Shown: positions 1-10,990 of the stretch, piece after piece
Position numbering within the stretch: position 1 is the first letter of the stretch
Layout of the letters: each line of letters opens with the position of its first letter
Source of the DNA: Pollenia angustigena
Taxonomy: Eukaryota; Arthropoda; Insecta; Diptera; Polleniidae
Reading direction: 5' to 3'
Length of the DNA: 64,000 nt
Assembly: GCA_930367215.1 (NCBI GenBank)
Contig: OV884060.1
Location: forward strand, 97,426,151 to 97,490,150
Position numbers and translations under genes: made by a program
Notes under the pieces: generated by a model
What the model was told of the DNA's origin: nothing
Seen by the model: the letters and a program-made list of their open reading frames with translations, nothing else
The model's database searches: none

Positions 1-658
1 CGATTTTTCATTTATTTTTTTGGGCCATTTTTCTTTGGGCGATATTTCCTACAGCCCGTTTACAAAAGGAAATTTTTCTTTTTTACGGGGTCCCTAAAAC
101 CATTGTCAGTGATAACGGTTCTCAGTTTCGTGCAAACGATTTTAACGCCTTTTTGACCAGTTTTGGAATTCAACATATATATACCGCGGTTTATTCCCCA
201 CAAAGTAATGCCTCCGAACGCGTAAACCCATCTATTATTTCGGGAATAAGGGCTTACTTAACCAATAATCATCGTTATTGAGAAGAAAAGTTATCACAAA
301 TTAGTCGGGCTTTAAGAAATTCCTGCCATCAGACTATTCAGTGTTCTCCATATCGTGCTCTTTCTGGGTTTGAAATGATCGCTCATGCAAATTCGTATTC
401 CCTTTTAAAAAATCTGAAATTGCTTGAAATGAGTCGACAACAGTACAATCTTCGTTCACGCCCGGTTTTTGCATTGGTCAGGAAGTTTACCGAATGAGTT
501 TTGTTCAAAGTAATGCGGCCAAGGCATTTAATGCAAAACTGTCACCATCATTTGTAAAATGCCGGATAAGAGCAAAATTTGGGTCCCACTACTACCTAGT
601 GGAAGATTTACAAGGTCGTTTAGTTGGCACATACCACGCTAAGGACATTCGTCATTGA
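1..658 (+). pseudogene. Ty3/gypsy-like LTR retrotransposon pol 3' end (integrase), broken
   Basis: From about 81 the frame reads an integrase core: FYGVPKTIVSDNGSQF holds the second catalytic Asp, and the Glu lies in SNASERVN, the usual D...D(35)E arrangement of retrotransposon and retroviral integrases. The C-terminal region, about 485-658, is in a different frame and ends at a TGA at 656-658. Breaks seen: a TGA replacing a probable Trp codon at about 279, and a frameshift near 470. The first 80 bases are eroded and the rest of pol lies outside the window. It would insert cDNA of the element into the genome, but this copy cannot be functional. The lineage (Osvaldo-like or other) is not certain. 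Confidence 0.8.
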
Positions 659-2767
659 ACCGTCTTTTCTCTATCCAATAATTTAATGAAATCATAACTA
701 TTGTCTAGTTTGTAGTGAACTTGTTGAGCTGCATTAGTTTATTTTTCGTATCATCTTACGTGTATGACACTAACCTGTAGTTAGGTTCCCCTGTAATTAT
801 CATTTTTTTTTACTCGTCCAAATCGGAGTTACTTTTGGCGTTAATTCTTGTACTTGTTGCTAACCCTTTTATTATCACTACATACCAGAGCTGTAAATGA
901 ATCATTCATTTTTGATTTTAATTCATTAATGAATTAGAAAATTTTAAATTAATTCTTTTTACACAAATTAATGAATTGAATGAAAATTGACTCAATTCAA
1001 ATGAATTAGAAAGAAATGAATTTCAATTCGTTTTCCAATTCAAATGAATTTGTAACATGAATTGCAATTCGTTTCTAATTCAAACGAATTTCTTAAAGTG
1101 AATTGCAATTCATTTTACAGATTCATTTGAATTGAATTGATTTTGAATTTAATTAAATGAATTAGAAAAATGAATTGGAATTCAAATGAATGAAATCAAA
1201 AATGAGTTGCAATCAATCAAATTCAAGAGCAGATCTAGGGTGAATTACTAAAATGAACTATTTTTTATTGCAGTTTGAAGTTTTTAAAACATAAAGTAAA
1301 CAAATTTTCCAATTGTAGGAAAAGTAGTAAGAATTTCGAGTAAACGAACATAGCTTTGACAGCAAAAAAATGTTGTTGAGATTCAAAATTGCTAAAATCT
1401 TTAAAATTCGATTGAATTTAAAAAAAATGAGTTCTCCACAATACACAAATATGAGATTATTTAAACAAAAAAATTATTGTTAAACACACTTTTAATAGGA
1501 TAGGATTTTCGCCTATACCTAATAATTAAATTCCTATTTTGCCGCTACCTGACAATTCCATTCCAATGCAAAATAAATTCAAAATTCAATCAATTCAGTT
1601 CAAATGAGTTGAAAATGAATTGCTAATTCTTTTTTCTAATTCAGTTTGAATTAATTCAAAATCAATTCAATTCAAATGAATCTGTAAAATGAATTGCAAT
1701 TCACTTTAAGAAATTCGTTTGCATTGGAAACGAATTGCGATTCATTTTACAAATTCATTTGAATTGGAAAACGAATTGTAATTCATTTCTGTCTAATTCA
1801 TTTGAATCGACTCAAAATTCATTCATTTCATTTAATTGTGTGAAAAGAATTAATTCAAAATTTGTTAATTCATTGCATGAATGATTCACGAATTAATTCA
1901 AAAATGAATGATTCATTTACAGCTCTGGTACATACTGATATTTTAATTTGACAATGCTATTATGTGGATCTATGTTTTTTAATATTTGACGCGTTTGCCT
2001 TTAACCTTGTTTTCCAATTGGAAAGAGGGGAAAAAATTTATAACGGATTTTTCTGTTTTTTGTATGTATTTTCTTACGTATAAAATACAAAAAGATGGCG
2101 TGATTCAGGCAGTCTGCAACTAATCAGCCCGCGGAAAACATTAAAAAAAAACAACACCATCCGAACAGAAAAACTGAAACAGTGTGCAGTACAGTTTTGC
2201 CTGTTAAATAAATTGAATATCCAATAATATTGTAAAGACAGAGGGCAACAAGTAAAGAAAAAAAACCTAAAAGACCCTAAACCTCAAGAAAATAGATAAC
2301 AAATTTATAAAAAGTGTCGGCGAAGTAAAAAGAAAAAACTCAGTTTGTTCTTTGTGTATTAACGGTGCCACTGGGCTAAACAAAAGCCTGAAACATAACC
2401 ACAAAGTGCCGGTTGTTAATAAGCGTGACACTAATTCTGCAGTACAGCTGAAATATCAAGTGGCGAATAAGGCCAGGAACCGCATAAAACAAAAGTTCGG
2501 ATAAAACGATACCCAAAAATTTGCGATAAAAAAAAAACTGCACAGTGACGTAGAGAAAAAACCAGTTCGTTGTTTTGTGCGTAATTAGGGCAATTGCCTA
2601 ACGGTGAGAAGACCAGAATATATCCTTAAAGTGCTTGGAACTCAGCAGAAACCGGGTCTAACAAACGAAACACTAGTTATAGCCGATCGGAAACCTAACC
2701 TTGCCAATTACAAGTTTATGCCACATAGTTGGAACTGCCTTTGAAAGCTAACGTTATTTTCATTCCA
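659..2767 (+). other. Probable non-coding 3' part of the LTR element, with candidate polypurine tract
   Basis: No long reading frame follows the integrase. After removing the foldback insert (885-1928), the stretch continues to a purine-rich run at about 2018-2034 (GGAAAGAGGGGAAAAAA). That run looks like the polypurine tract that normally lies just before a 3' LTR, so 2035 to about 2700 may be LTR sequence. Two loosely similar blocks about 230 bases apart (near 2340 and 2560) lie in it. The LTR ends are not proven, since no second copy is present in the window. Confidence 0.3.
885..1928. mobile_element. Foldback/MITE-like element built of ATTCAAATGAATT repeats
   Basis: The ends are inverted repeats, CCAGAGCTGTAAATGAATCA at 885 and its reverse complement ending at 1928. 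Both arms (about 885-1200 and 1600-1928) are packed with inward-facing variants of ATTCAAATGAATT, so the whole 1.04 kb can fold on itself. TACATA flanks both sides (879-884 and 1929-1934), a likely 6-bp target duplication, though it is partly palindromic and so ambiguous. The centre has no convincing coding sequence. A partial relative lies at 32515-32760. Confidence 0.75.
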
Positions 2768-3702
2768 CACAGAACAAATTATTGCCGAATTATTTTCAAA
2801 CAAACGCTTGTTTGAAATTTTTTTTATTTCTACAAATTTTTTTACTGATTCAATTAAAATTTTTGTTTGATTTTTATTTAACCAACAAAAATGTTGACAA
2901 CCATTCAAAAATATAATACACGCGTTATTGGTTTCAAGTTTTCATAATTTTGTATGAAATATTTAACGCTTTTAAATGTTGTCCTCTTTTTGCATTTTTG
3001 TATTTGATCGTAAGCAACACTTCCTAATGTGAAATATAAGAACTACAACAAAAACACATACAGTCAATTTTTGGACACTTTAAAAAAGTACAACAGTAAG
3101 AAAGATGAAGAGGTTTGAAGTAAAAAAAAAAAAACAAAAAAATAGCAGGTAAAAAAACGTTTCACTCTTTTTAAACAACAGAAACGACAACAACATTATA
3201 AGAAACAAAATAAATTTTTATTTAGTTTTCAAAGTTGGTTAAAAAAAACCAAAATCCCGTATTCAATTTTTTCAAACTGTTTTCTTAAATACATCAAATA
3301 CAAAAATATAATGATGACGAAATACATATCGAGTCGGTCTGTCGCCGTTTTTGGGTTACATTTCTTCTTCATTAGCAAAGGAAAGGATACAGCAACAGTG
3401 AGTGATGACGAAAAACATTGTGTGTACAAAAAAAGACTTCGTTCAAAAATTATTCCAACAAAAAAATGTGTCTCAAAGCCAGTCGGCCGCTCTGCTCTCT
3501 CTGCCATCATCGTCTAATACAGTGTCTGCTTGTGTGCGCATCATTGCTTGTGCAAAAACCTTTTTTTTGATTTTGAAATTTAGGATATGAATTTTAGTAA
3601 ACTTTTTGTTTGATTCAGTTAAATTATTTGTTTGAAAAAATCAGTGTTTTTTTCAATAAACAAAATGCAAATAAATTGTTTGAATATGCGAATTTGTTTA
3701 TA

Positions 3703-4832
3703 CACGCAAAGAAAAAACATGGTTGCGGTAAACATATTCTAAGAGCAACATATTATGATAAGAATTATGATTGTAGTCACCATATTAAGATTATTATTGA
3801 ATCATGTTATCACTAAATATACTCGTACTATTACATCATTATATTTTTCCCTTAATCATATTATTATTCTGTTAATCATACTAAGTTAAGAAGTAATCAT
3901 ATTATTGTCATGTTAATCATAATAAGCTAAGAAATTAATCATTTTATTGTCATGTTAATCATAATAAGCTAAGAAGTAATCATATTATCATCATGTTAAT
4001 CATAATAAATTTAGAAGCAATCATATTATGATACAGCACCTTTCATAGCTGTCATAAAAATACAAAATAAATTAAAATATTTTTGCATCGATGTTTTATT
4101 TTGTGGCTTTTTACAATTTTTCTTAATGTCAATCAAATAGCGGAGTTCAATATAAGGCTTGCAAAAGAGCAAATGAAAAATCTGTGGTTTTCATGGGCAA
4201 CCGCGTGTGTCCATTTTTTCGATTTTAAGATGTTGATGAAATATCGTAGCACTTTTATAAAATTTAACGAAATCTCTGTGTGTTTTGTTGTTGGATTTTA
4301 CAAAAAAAACTATGATATTTTGCATTTGCACTATTACATCACTAATACTTGAATGAACTCCGCTAATATTTTAATTTTTTAATTTTTTTAAACTTATTTT
4401 TTTTATGGAATTTTATCTTTTAATTGTTTAACCGCTCACAAATAAAAAAAACGCACAACTGCTTCAAAATTATTTCACAAATGGCGCTAACATTATATGA
4501 TTAGAGTAAAAATAGTTTGATTGCATCTTTAACATAGTATGATAAATGTATAAAAAGTTATCATGTTATGGCCATTAAATATCATGATATGGTTGTGAGA
4601 AATATAATATGTTTAGAAAGTAATCATAATTAAGTTGTTAGAAAAATAATTATTTTTCGGTCAACAATACTCAAATTCATAATTGCGATAAACATTGATA
4701 TGTTTACAGTAACTATAATATTGTTGATATTAAATAAAAATAACAATTATTTGCGTACGAAAACAATATATTGTTACATTAAACATAGTGTTGTTGCCGT
4801 AACCATGCCCAACCATATTTTTTCTCTGCGTG
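3703..4832. mobile_element. TA-inserted non-autonomous element (CACGCAGAGAAAAAACATG family)
   Basis: TIRs: CACGCAAAGAAAAAACATGG at the left and the reverse complement of CACGCAGAGAAAAAATATGG at the right. TA lies at both edges (3701-3702, 4833-4834). The empty target is visible in the related element at 16057-16950, which reads straight through this point, so the TA duplication is directly supported. It contains about four tandem copies of a ~41-bp unit (3869-4030) with the core TGTTAATCATAATAAG. A larger relative lies at 48072-52151. Confidence 0.8.
3865..4030. repeat. Tandem repeat, ~41 bp x 4
   Basis: Units beginning near 3869, 3909, 3951 and 3992 share GTTAATCATAATAAGCTAAG followed by AATCATATTAT. 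They are internal to the TA-inserted element. Confidence 0.8.
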
Positions 4833-4987
4833 TAGGACCGATTTCAGACAAAAAATTGTTTGATTCTACAAATTTTTTGTTTGAATTGGAAATATAATTT
4901 TTTCTGTGCAGCCTAGCAGAAACGTGGAAATCCGATTGCCGGAATTGCATGGCGTGGCGATTAATTCAGCTACTAATTTCTGTTACC

Positions 4988-5687
4988 TAAGGTGACCATA
5001 CGTACTCTTTTTTAGAGGACAGTCCTCTTTTTTAACTGGCTGTCCTCTATAAAATTTGTGTCCTCTTTTATCATCTTTTTTTCATAATCTGTCCTCTTTA
5101 TTTTTAAAAGCATGACCAATATTTGCTTTTATTTTTATAAATTAAAATAAAAATTTTATTTCACGGTGAGCAACGGTTTTTTCTGTGCAATCGTATGGAA
5201 AATGTTGTGCCATGCTTGTTCTGTTCATACTCCTACTGGGCTCTCATACACTTGCAGTATACAATTTTGAATAATTTTTTGCAATGATTATTTAAGTTTA
5301 GTTGTTTTTTTTTTAACTAATTTTACTTAAGTAAATGTAAATTTTTATACATCGTCGGCTTAATATGCAAACCTGCTAACTCCCTTTCAACAAATTTTAC
5401 AGGAAAAACTTTTTATTTTTCCTATTTACTGCTTGAGAGGAGAACCACAAATATAGTTGATTTGACACACTTCAAGACTCAAATTGAAGAATAACTACAT
5501 GCTGGTCGACGAGGCATATATTTCTCTACCACACGGCATCAAATCTCAATTTACTTAAAAAGTGGATTTCGCACGTCTGCATATTAAGCCGACGATATGT
5601 AATACTTTTTAAATTTTCTTTTCTTTTAATTTTTTTACTTTTTTTCTTTATGTCCTCTATTTTTATTTTCAAAATCTGGTCGCCTTA
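4988..5687. mobile_element. hAT-like non-autonomous element (TAAGGTGACCATACGTACTC)
   Basis: TIRs TAAGGTGACCA and TGGTCGCCTTA. The flanks repeat TGTTACC (4981-4987 and 5688-5694); allowing one mismatch gives the 8 bp expected of hAT. Inside, the subterminal motif AGAGGACAGTCCTC and variants (GTCCTCT) recur at both ends, typical of hAT subterminal transposase-binding repeats. The left end resembles the family at 38397 (TAGGGTTGCCATACGTACTG). No transposase frame. Confidence 0.7.
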
Positions 5688-5694
5688 TGTTACC

Positions 5695-6343
5695 CCACCC
5701 AATGATCCAAAGATTCTGCCAGTGATGAGCAATAATCCAGCCTGTCATAAACTCCCTATTGTGAACCTGACTTTCCAGTAGTCACACTCGTTTACACCGC
5801 AAGTGCTATTTAAAACTTGATTTGTCTATCAACATTTTAATAAACATTCTTTCGGGTCAAAATAGTTATTTGGGTTTTGCTAAATATATAATATAGTGAA
5901 ATTTTTGTTATTAAATCTCTAATACAGTTTTTCATGTATTGATAAAATTTCTAGTGATTGTTGCAAATGCAAAAAAAAAAACAAACATATGTAAATAAAA
6001 TAGATTGACATTTGTGAATTTTTGTAATTAAATTTTTCAAATTCATTGCGGTTGAAAGTATTGTGTTAGTGGGAGCATTAATTTAAGGTAACAACGCAGT
6101 AAGATTGCACCAACAACAAAACTCGTTAGAAGAAATAATACTTTTAAATAACCTTTATTAGCAGCAACAACATCCAAAAATGTTCATCAAGATCCGGAGA
6201 CCTTCGCGAACTTCGAAACAACATTATTGGTGAGTCCAAATTTTTGTTTTTTTTTTTGAGTTTTTTTTTTTTCTTTTATATTATATATTTTTTTATTTCC
6301 CTAACTTGTTTTATTTGTACCCTCCACTTTGTTTCCCTTTGCT
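5695..6343. other. No gene recognised
   Basis: AT-rich sequence with short homopolymer runs. No frame, repeat edge or RNA signature could be supported. Confidence 0.5.
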
Positions 6344-7052
6344 AAAGGTGTTATGATACTTGCTATTTTTAGTATTGGATTTTTTTAGGATTGACTGAAT
6401 GAAACAACAAATGCGAGAAAGAACAAGAAATACAATTTGATAAACAACCCCTTTTTTCTGATTGACACTTCTCATGTTTATTTTTTTCTTTCACTAAAAC
6501 AAAAAAAATTGTAAAAGCTTGATCAGTTGAAACTATTTTGTTTTTGATAAGTGAAATGAAGCAGGTGCCCTTCATATGGGATTTCAAATCATAAATATTC
6601 AATTGAAGAACATACCCAGATGTAATTCTTAATATTTTACATTATTTGCATTAAATTTTTTTGTATATAAAAAAAATTGTTTGTGATTCCAAAATAAAAT
6701 GTAAACAAAACAAACAATATTGCCCACGTTTTTTTCCCAGAAAAACTCGTCAAAAAAGGTAAAAATCGCAAAAAAAAAGTTAAAACCCGCTACTTTCGAT
6801 CAAAAACTATAAAATTGGCAACATTGCTAACAATTAATCTGGAAATGTCAATTTTAAGTTAAAAATTTGTATATATTTTTTGACAGTCTTGGATTATTTA
6901 TCGATAACACATGTATATTTGTTTGACATTTCAAGATTTTTAATGATATAATCGTACTCTTTACACTAAGTCAGTTTTACTATGCAAATATATTTGCACT
7001 GTTCTCCAATATAGAAAAAATACAAAAAATAGCAAGTATCATAACAGCTTAA
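6344..7052. mobile_element. MITE with ~28-bp TIR (TGTTATGATACTTGCTATTT)
   Basis: TGTTATGATACTTGCTATTT followed by TTAGTATT at 6349 is matched by its reverse complement ending at about 7046, with one or two mismatches. The interior is non-coding. No clear TSD was found, so the superfamily is open. Confidence 0.65.
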
Positions 7053-7556
7053 ATAACGTACGTATCGTAAAAAAAACAAACAAAAAACATTTGTGAACTA
7101 TGTCCTAAATTAGAATTAATCTATCATTATTAATGCCCGTTATTGCTACAAATAGATATCTAGCTGTGTATAGATATCTATGGTTTTCATAGTTTTAAAA
7201 CGTATTTTTTACCTACGGGTAAACTTAGGTGCGTTTGAGTACTTTTACAGTAAAATGCAGTAAATAAGTGAACTGAAAAATTTGCTCTCACAAAAAGCTG
7301 TTGTCCAAAAAAGTACGCGAACGCAAAATTTGTAAAAATTCGTAAAATAAAGGCAACAGCTGATGTCAAATAATTAAAGTGTTGATAAATATATTGACAC
7401 TTTTGCCTACTTAACTCGTTTTCTTATCGGTACTCGATTAAATACTTTTTTTAACACGAACATTTTTGGAAAATACAAACAAACTATTTTATGTAATCTT
7501 TAATATTTGTTTGTTTTTTATTTTATTTAATTTTACTAATTTGTAGCGGTTTAAAT
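7053..7556. repeat. Stretch sharing a dispersed repeat with 46690-46800
   Basis: No gene seen. 7385-7500, including TCTTATCGGTACTCGATTAAA, has a close copy in opposite orientation at about 46690-46800. A second block, 7195-7330, loosely resembles 10800-10920 inverted. These are probably pieces of undefined repeats. Confidence 0.45.
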
Positions 7557-8040
7557 CAGTGTTCGAAAATAAACACTAAATATCGTTTCTTAATGTTCAG
7601 TTCGGTAGATTTGTGGAAAACACAAACGCTAATAGTTTTTGTGTAGAAAATCATTAAAAAAAATAACCTGATAGTCATCTTTCGAACACAAAAATATTAC
7701 TGTTTTTATCAAACTCAACAAAAGATGTGAACATTTAATTCCGTTTGGTTTTTTTTGAAAATCCACGAACTTCAATGTGTTCGGTTCGGCTCGTTAATGT
7801 TCGTCGCTTTTTGCTGATAAAAAAAACCAACAATTTTTTACGAAAACAAAATACACACACGAAAAAAACATTATAGAACATTAAAATATAATGTTTGTCT
7901 ACAGTATCACTACAATTGTTCTGTTTTTTACGAACGTTATTAAGGGTTGTGTATGTCTACACAATCACTAAAAAAATAGTTATCGTTCCTGGGTGTGTGA
8001 GCCGAACGTTAAATAATGTACTGTTTATTTTCGAACACTG
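7557..8040. mobile_element. hAT-like MITE (CAGTGTTCGAAAATAAACA)
   Basis: Perfect 19-bp TIRs: CAGTGTTCGAAAATAAACA at 7557 and its reverse complement ending at 8040. Flanking octamers GTTTAAAT (7549-7556) and GTTCAAAT (8041-8048) differ at one base and fit an aged 8-bp hAT TSD. Non-coding interior. Confidence 0.75.
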
Positions 8041-8285
8041 GTTCAAATTATTTAAAAGAACATGAATAATTTTTTTCCTATTGATTACTTAAGTACCCAT
8101 ATACTTCACACTTATACGACGCTAAAAAATTAACATAATACAAAAAAATTCAAAAGTTTGTATTTCACCAAATAAATGCTTCACAAACAAGTTTAATTAA
8201 TTAATATTTATTCACTTTTTGTTTTAGTTTAATTTTTATTTCAACTTTTCTTTTATTTAACAATCTTTTCACAATTTGTATGCTT

Positions 8286-8319
8286 TTTATACCCTTCACC
8301 GAAGGTAAAAGGGTATATA
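8286..8319. repeat. DINE/INE-1-like terminal palindrome remnant
   Basis: TATACCCTTCACCGAAGGTAAAAGGGTATA matches in form the 5' palindrome of the DINE-like elements at 13012 and 51940 (TATACCCTCC...GGAGGGTATA type). The pogo-like element begins at its TA. Confidence 0.45.
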
Positions 8320-10679
8320 CAGTAGTTTTGACTTAACTGCCTTTTGTTTACCTGCACTTTTGACTTAACTGCACAAAATTGATAATTTTTGGAATTATTC
8401 TTTAAAATTCCATACAAATTCATTTTTAAGTGCACTTTCTATACCTGCACATTTAAGATAAATGCACAAAATTTTTGGCATTTTAATATTATATATTATA
8501 TATTATATTATTATTATATTATTATATATATATAAAAATGAAAAATGTTTGTATGTTTGTTTGTGTGTTTGTATGTTTGTTTGTTGGCTTATAGACTCCT
8601 AAGCTACTGAACCGATTTTCCTGAAATTTTTACGATAGGGGCAGGGGAATTAGTACCCCCCATTGCATGCCAATATTAAATATCGCATATCTTAAGAGCC
8701 GCTGCACGCATTTTGTTCAACTTTTGGTAGTAGGATCTCCTAAGCCCCAAAATTTAAATAAAATAGTAGCGGGGGAAGTGGTTCCCCCATAGGACGCCAA
8801 TGTTTAATATAGCATATCTTAAGAACTGTTATAGTGAGAATGTTCAAACTTTGTAGAAGTAACTCTTATGGTATACTACTCTATTGAGAATAAAAATAAA
8901 GCGGTAGGCGCAGGGGGGAAATACCTCCCATAGGATGCATATATTAAATATCGCTCAACATAAGAACTATAAAAGGGAGAGTCTTCAAACGTGGTTACAG
9001 CTACTACTATGGTAAACTATAAATTTCAATATAAAAATGGGCGGGGTAGACAGAGGAGGAGCAGTACCGCTCATAGATAGCAATATTAATAAGAGCCGCT
9101 GCAAGCAATTTGTTGAACTTTTGGTAGTAGGATCTCCTAAGCCCCAAAATTTAAATAAAATAGTAGCGGGGGAAGTGGTTCCCCCCATAGGACGCCAATG
9201 TTTAATATAGCATATCTTAAGAACTGTTATAGTGAGAATGTTCAAACTTTGTAGAAGTCACTCTTATGGTATGCTGCTCTATTGAAAATAAAAATAAAGC
9301 GGTAGGCGCAGGGGGGAAAAACCTTCCGTAGGATGCATATATTAAAGCAGTGTAGCGAAGCGCACCGGGTTAAGCTAGTTTAAGATAAATGCACAAAATT
9401 TTTGGCATTTTAATATTATTTTCATACAAAAAATCAAAGTTAGCTGCACTTTGACTTAACTGCCCAAAATACATATTTTCTGGAATTATTCTTCAAAATC
9501 CTTTTTTAAGTGCATTTTGTATACCTGCACATTTTTCATATTTTTGGGCAGCTTTAAAATATTTTCATACAAAACATCAAAGTTAGCTGCACAAATAAAA
9601 ATATTTGGTGGCCACTTTTTCACATAAATATCCAATTTAAGCTGTTTATAAAAATATAAATCGCAATTATTTTGTTTTTTCCATACATTTTTATGTTCTT
9701 TGTGAATTCTCATTGTTTTTGTTAATGTTTCTTTTATATTAAATAAACATAATTGCATGTTTAAAATGTTTGTTAGACGATTATGTTTAATACACAGCTT
9801 CTAAAAGAATCTTCTGATGATTATCTGACGACAAACAAAAAATCTAAATCTGTTTTGAATTTATTTTTTGACACGCTCGTCTGTAAATCTTGGAATAAAC
9901 CTTTTGGGACTCTCTGTAAGAGTCGTACAACAATTACTGAGCTACCTAAATAAGACCGTTTTTGAAGTATGAAAATGCTATTGCCAATTAAATTTTAATA
10001 AAACAAACCGGCCTAAGGATCTGTAAAAAGGATTTCCCACAGGATGGTGTTGATTTCGCGGTCTTCAAGTTTGTTTTATAGAAATTGTATGAAAATTATA
10101 AGTTTTGGCATGAACAATACACTTGATGCCCTGATTTATGTAGCTCAGTCATACGGCTGAGCATTTCACGAGTTGTAAAATAATATCTACATGAGTCTCA
10201 TACGACACTTGGCATGCTTTTTGAAAGACTCGTTAGATAATCTCTACATACAGCATAAACGATTCCCTTTACGATTAATATAAGCGTTTTTCGCTGCGTT
10301 ATGGAAGAATCTCTCATAGGACACAGCACGTGTTACAGTTTCTCCCGTGCGAAGAATTGTCTACAATTAAAAAATGAGCTTGTCGACGATCAAAAACACT
10401 CTTTGTGAGATTCCCAGTAGACTCCTAGACAATTGAAAATGCTAGCTGGGTTGAAATTAAATTTAAATAAAATAGAAATTTATATTATTTATTAATAAAA
10501 TAATTTTTTTATTCTACTTTTAAATCAAACTTTTTACTTTAGCTGCACTTTTGTGCAGGTAACCACAATTGTGTACCTGCACATTAAGGCAGGTAAATGC
10601 ATTTAAGATAACTGCATTTTTGATTTACCTGCACAAAAAATCGTGCAAAGGAGATTGTGCAGCTAAGTCAAAATTACAG
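8320..10679. mobile_element. pogo-like DNA transposon relic
   Basis: TIR CAGTAGTTTTGACTTAACTG at 8320 against the reverse complement of the right end, CTGTAATTTTGACTTAGCTG, with TA on both sides. Drosophila pogo has a 21-bp TIR of similar form (CAGTATAATTCGCTTAGCTGC) and inserts at TA. Subterminal GCACAAAATT/TACCTGCAC motifs recur many times at 8340-8480, 9380-9600 and 10540-10680. A Helitron occupies about 8493-9378. No transposase was recognised; the 90-codon minus frame at 9486-9758 is not convincing. Confidence 0.55.
8493..9378 (+). mobile_element. Helitron (non-autonomous), ...GGGTTAAGCTAG^T end
   Basis: The 3' end GCGAAGCGCACCGGGTTAAG then CTAG with T following (9375-9379) is a Helitron terminus: a small GC hairpin, then CTRR, insertion before T. 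The 5' end has decayed into an AT microsatellite (8490-8535), so the start is approximate. The interior contains a ~397-bp tandem duplication (from about 8701 and 9098). The same 5' body (ACTCCTAAGCTACTGAACCG) recurs at 36867. A 41-bp direct repeat flanks it (8452-8492 and 9379-9419). Confidence 0.75.
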
Positions 10680-10990
10680 TATAACTTTTTATTTGTTACT
10701 TTTGTTTGTTTACCTTTTGAAACATATGTTTTTTTGATTTACTAAGTTGTACTGCAAAAATTTCTGCTGTAAAAAATTGTAAATACTCAGACAAGAACTG
10801 TCACTTTACGCTCTCAATTTGTGTTCTCATTTACTGCATTTTTTGAACTCGAACGCGATTTCGTAAAATGTAGTAAAGTTCAGTTAAAAATATTAAAAAC
10901 TTTTGTGTTCTCGAACGCAACTATTTTTTACATCATCGATTTTCGATAGTTTATTCGCGTAGGGAAAAATTACATTGAAATAATCAAAAT
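10680..10990. other. No gene recognised
   Basis: AT-rich; partly similar in inverted orientation to 7195-7330. The open frame running into it from the LINE is a chance extension. Confidence 0.4.

Larger units (their letters stand above)
2768..4908. mobile_element. Tc1/mariner-like non-autonomous element (CACAGAAAAAATTATT family), copy 1
   Basis: Begins CACAGAACAAATTATTGCCG and ends with the inverted CACAGAAAAAATTATA. It is homologous over its length to the element at 16057-16950 in opposite orientation, except for a 1.13 kb insertion at 3703-4832. The flanking dinucleotide is CA on both sides, whereas copy 2 has TA. Short open frames near 3311-3590 are shared with copy 2 but show no recognisable protein. 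Confidence 0.7.

Noticed and set aside
3229..3816. Several overlapping 60-90 codon frames on both strands
   Set aside because: They lie within a transposon conserved with 16057-16950, but frames are not preserved between copies and no protein motif is visible.
9486..9758. 90-codon minus-strand frame as a pogo transposase fragment
   Set aside because: No DDE or helix-turn-helix motif; the sequence includes repeated subterminal units of the element.
10893..10990. C-terminal extension of the minus-strand LINE frame
   Set aside because: The 14-bp TSD places the element edge at 10991, so this part is flanking DNA that happens to be open.
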